This document shows positions 61,490-64,000 of a DNA stretch of 64,000 nucleotides, piece by piece. A program made the position numbers and the translations under genes. Source of the DNA: Bradyrhizobium diazoefficiens (GTDB taxonomy: Bacteria; Pseudomonadota; Alphaproteobacteria; Rhizobiales; Xanthobacteraceae). The notes under the pieces are model-generated. The model saw only the letters and a list, made by a program, of their open reading frames with translations. It was not told the DNA's origin and did not search any database. Position 1 is the stretch's first letter; every line of letters begins with the position of its first letter. The stretch is taken from contig NZ_JAFCJE010000004.1 in NCBI RefSeq assembly GCF_018131185.1, forward strand, positions 558,001 through 622,000. The letters are read 5' to 3'.

Positions 61490-62583
61490 GCATGCTCACC
61501 AACACACTCGGGCGCTATTTCGCCGGCCGCTTCGTGGTCGCCGCGCTCGGCGTGTTCGCGAGCATTTTCCTGCTGCTGGTGCTGGTCGACTACATCGAGA
61601 TGGTGCGCAAGACCTCTGGCCTGGCATCCGCCTCGGCGCTCATGGTGGCCGAGACCTCGCTGTTCCGGGTGCCGCAGCTGCTGGAGAAGCTGACGCCGTT
61701 CTGCATGCTGGTCGGCGCCATGACCTGCTACCTCGCCCTCTCCCGCCGGCTCGAGCTCGTGGTGGCGCGCGCCGCCGGCATTTCCGCATGGCAGTTCATC
61801 TCGCCGGCGCTCGGCAGTGCGCTCCTGATCGGAGTGATCGCTACCGTTGCCTACAATCCGATGTCGGCAAACTTGCGCGAAGCCTCCAAGCGCATGGAGG
61901 CCGAGCTGTTCGGCTCGGCGCCCGGCGGCGGCATCCAGGACGCCTCCGGCTTCTGGCTCAACCAGGTGACCAGCGACGGCCAGACCATCATCAATGCGGC
62001 GCGTAGCGAGCAGCAGGGCGTCCGGCTCACGGGGCTCACGCTGTTCCGGTTCGACCCGGAGCAGCACTTCAAGGAACGGGTCGAGGCGCGCGAGGCGACA
62101 CTCGAGAGCGGCCGCTGGCTGTTCAAGGGCGTGCGCCGCTTCTCGCTGGACTCCCCGCCGGTCGATCAGGCCACCCTGGAGATTCCAACGACCCTGACCG
62201 AGGCGCAGGTCCGCAACAGCTTTTCCACCCCCGAGACTGTGTCCTTTTGGCAACTACCGAGCTACATCCGCTCTTCCGAGAGCTCAGGCTTCGCGACAGC
62301 CGGATACCGACTCCAGTATCAAAAGCTTCTGGCGCAGCCGTTTTTGCTGGCTGCAATGGTGATGCTCGCGGCCTCCGTGTCGTTGCGCTTCTTCCGGATG
62401 GGCGGCGTGCAAAAGATGGTTTTGAGTGGCGTGGGCGCAGGCTTTCTGCTCTACGTTCTGTCGAAAGTGACTGAAGACTTGAGCAAGGCTGAGTTGATGC
62501 ATCCGATCGCTGCGGCGTGGTTGCCTGCAGTGGTGGGCGGCCTCACCGGCTTTTTGGCCTTGTTGTACCAGGAGGACGGTTAG
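61486..62583 (+). CDS. lptG: LPS export ABC transporter permease LptG
   Basis: This 365-residue partner of LptF begins MLTNTLGRYFAGRFVVAALGVFASIFLLLVLVD and has the same six-helix plus periplasmic jellyroll plan, with the coupling segment LSRRLELVVARAAGISAWQF near residue 85 that contacts LptB. It overlaps lptF by 4 bp. Its stop overlaps the lptD GTG, so the three export genes form one translationally coupled operon. lptB is not in the window. Confidence 0.94.
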   Translation: MSMLTNTLGRYFAGRFVVAALGVFASIFLLLVLVDYIEMVRKTSGLASASALMVAETSLFRVPQLLEKLTPFCMLVGAMTCYLALSRRLELVVARAAGISAWQFISPALGSALLIGVIATVAYNPMSANLREASKRMEAELFGSAPGGGIQDASGFWLNQVTSDGQTIINAARSEQQGVRLTGLTLFRFDPEQHFKERVEAREATLESGRWLFKGVRRFSLDSPPVDQATLEIPTTLTEAQVRNSFSTPETVSFWQLPSYIRSSESSGFATAGYRLQYQKLLAQPFLLAAMVMLAASVSLRFFRMGGVQKMVLSGVGAGFLLYVLSKVTEDLSKAELMHPIAAAWLPAVVGGLTGFLALLYQEDG

Positions 62584-64000
62584 TGACTGCCGTCCGTCGA
62601 GGACTCGTGTCTCGTTTGACGCGGCGCACCGTGGTGCGCGCGAACGGGAGCGGCTTGTCCATCCGCAGGCTGTTGCTCGCCGGCGTCACCGCGGCCTCGC
62701 TCGGCGGGCTGATCGATGTCGCCGACATTGCGCCGGCGTCCGCCCAGAGCTTCACCTACAATCCGCTGCCGCCGCGTCCGAAGCCGCCCAAGGCTCCCAA
62801 CGACAACCAGATGCTGGTGCAGGCGACCGAGGTCGATTACGACTACAACAATTCGCGCGTCTCGGCGGTCGGTAACGTCCAGCTGTTCTACAACGGCACC
62901 AGCGTCGAAGCCGACAGGGTCGTCTACGACCAGAAGACCAAGCGGCTGCACGCCGAAGGCAACATCCGCATGACGGATGCCGACGGCAAGATCACCTATG
63001 CCGAGATCATGGATCTCTCCGACGATTACCGCGACGGCTTCGTCGATTCGCTGCGCGTGGACACCGCCGACCAGACCCGCATGGCCGCGAGCCGCGCCGA
63101 CCGCTCCAGCGGCAACTACACGGTGTTCGAGAACGGCGTCTACACCGCCTGCGCGCCGTGCAAGGACGATCCGAAGAAGCCGCCGCTGTGGCAGGTCAAG
63201 GGTGCGCGCATCATCCACGACCAGCAGGAGAAGATGCTGTATTTCGAGACGGCGCAGATCGAGTTCTTCGGCGTGCCGCTCGCCTACATGCCCTATTTCT
63301 CGACGCCCGACCCGACCGTGAAGCGCAAGAGCGGCTTCCTGATGCCGGGTTACTTTCCGGGCACGACGAACACCGGCTTCGGTGCCGAGGTTCCCTATTA
63401 TTGGGCGATCGCGCCCGACATGGACGCCACCTTCACCCCCCGCTTCATGTCGCGGCAGGGCGTGATGCTGCAGGGCGAATTCCGCCAGCGCCTGATCGAC
63501 GGCGCCTACCAGATCCGCGCTTACGGCATCAACCAGCTCGATCCCGGAGCGTTCGCCGGACAGCCCGGCGACCGCGACTTCCGCGGCGCCGTCGACACCA
63601 AGGGTCAGTTCGCGCTGAACGACAAATGGGTCTGGGGCTGGGACGGCGTCCTGATGTCCGACTACTATTTCTTCTCGGACTACCGGCTCTACCAGTACCG
63701 CGATCCGCTCGGCTCGTTCCTGCTGCTGCCGACGGAAGCGCTGTCGCAGCTCTATCTGACCGGCGTCGGCAACCGCAGCTACTTCGATGCGCGCACGATG
63801 TACTGGCTGAGCTATTCGGGCAACCAGAGCCAGGTGCCGATCGTCTATCCGGTGATCGACTATTCCAACGTGCTCAACTATCCGGTCTTCGGCGGCGAGT
63901 TCAGCTACAAGACCAATTTCGTGAACCTGTCGCGTGACGAGGCGGTGTTCGACCCGATCACGACGATCGCCAACACCAACAGTCTTTGCACCACGGCGTC
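62583..64000 (+). CDS. lptD: LPS-assembly outer-membrane protein LptD, N-terminal part
   Basis: The first 472 codons of the outer-membrane LPS translocon are present and the gene runs off the right edge. A basic leader and hydrophobic core (LSIRRLLLAGVTAASLGGL) give a signal peptide ending ASAQ. An OstA/LptA-like beta-jellyroll follows (DNQMLVQATEVDYDYNNSRVSAVGNVQLFY), and the barrel then begins near FFGVPLAYMPYFSTPDPTVKRKSGFL. A CAPC pair (Cys 190 and 193) lies between the domains. The GTG at 62583 has AGGAGG 7 bp upstream, inside the end of lptG. Confidence 0.93.
   Translation, partial: MTAVRRGLVSRLTRRTVVRANGSGLSIRRLLLAGVTAASLGGLIDVADIAPASAQSFTYNPLPPRPKPPKAPNDNQMLVQATEVDYDYNNSRVSAVGNVQLFYNGTSVEADRVVYDQKTKRLHAEGNIRMTDADGKITYAEIMDLSDDYRDGFVDSLRVDTADQTRMAASRADRSSGNYTVFENGVYTACAPCKDDPKKPPLWQVKGARIIHDQQEKMLYFETAQIEFFGVPLAYMPYFSTPDPTVKRKSGFLMPGYFPGTTNTGFGAEVPYYWAIAPDMDATFTPRFMSRQGVMLQGEFRQRLIDGAYQIRAYGINQLDPGAFAGQPGDRDFRGAVDTKGQFALNDKWVWGWDGVLMSDYYFFSDYRLYQYRDPLGSFLLLPTEALSQLYLTGVGNRSYFDARTMYWLSYSGNQSQVPIVYPVIDYSNVLNYPVFGGEFSYKTNFVNLSRDEAVFDPITTIANTNSLCTTA

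Noticed and set aside
1..64000. tRNA, rRNA, CRISPR arrays, insertion sequences or prophage genes
   Set aside because: No cloverleaf-like segments, rRNA sequence, regularly spaced repeats, transposase motifs or phage structural genes were noticed on reading both strands. A dedicated scan was not possible.

Overview
This window looks like an ordinary stretch of chromosome from a Bradyrhizobium-like alphaproteobacterium (Rhizobiales). The evidence is high GC, alphaproteobacterial gene neighbourhoods (pepA-holC-lptFGD, purMN next to an HdaA-type DnaA relative and ppk-ppx), a MaeB-type malic enzyme with a phosphotransacetylase tail, and several intergenic palindromic repeats of a kind I associate with Bradyrhizobium. 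The genus is inferred, not proven. I found no rRNA, tRNA, CRISPR array, prophage or insertion sequence.

Layout. 1-5 kb: tryptophan catabolism (kynA partial, an alpha/beta-hydrolase arylformamidase), an M20 deacetylase, and a flavin-binding protein divergent from a MocR/PdxR regulator. 5-12 kb: small exported proteins and envelope functions (CreA, L,D-transpeptidase, exported glutathione peroxidase, polysaccharide deacetylase, DoxX). 12-20 kb: maeB, a large membrane-anchored protein, aspS and selO. 20.4-24.5 kb: a candidate Pho box leads a phosphodiesterase and Ugp-like ABC operon that has no ATPase gene and a frameshifted second permease. 25-31 kb: rnd, an omega-aminotransferase, and a cluster of two GNAT acyltransferases, a Cys-less isochorismatase relative and a tiny protein, divergent from a LysR regulator. 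31-40 kb: an autotransporter-type barrel protein, cspA with a terminator-like leader hairpin, purMN, a CDP-alcohol phosphotransferase, hdaA, then ppk-ppx behind a second candidate Pho box.

40-48 kb is a compact regulatory/efflux island. A histidine kinase, response regulator and PepSY protein read leftward; a second small PepSY-like protein, a cytochrome b561, a periplasmic adaptor, a CzcA/CusA-type RND pump and a DUF3240-like protein read rightward. The shared promoter region carries an 11-bp-phased direct repeat. TerC and ndk follow. 49.6-57 kb: a His/Gly-rich exported protein, a small NepR-like protein, an ABC-F ATPase, two orphan tripartite-tricarboxylate-type binding proteins around a LuxR-type regulator, and a MarR regulator sharing a perfect 20-bp palindrome with a divergent monooxygenase/membrane-protein pair. 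57-64 kb: a lipoprotein, holC-pepA, and lptF-lptG-lptD for LPS export (lptD runs off the right end).

The clearest system-level themes are phosphate economy (two candidate Pho boxes, phosphodiester uptake, polyphosphate turnover), a two-component/RND efflux island, and an uncharacterised acyltransferase cluster. I did not find a wholly new system. The acyltransferase cluster, the orphan NepR-like protein and the ATPase-less, frameshifted Ugp-like operon are the best candidates for follow-up.
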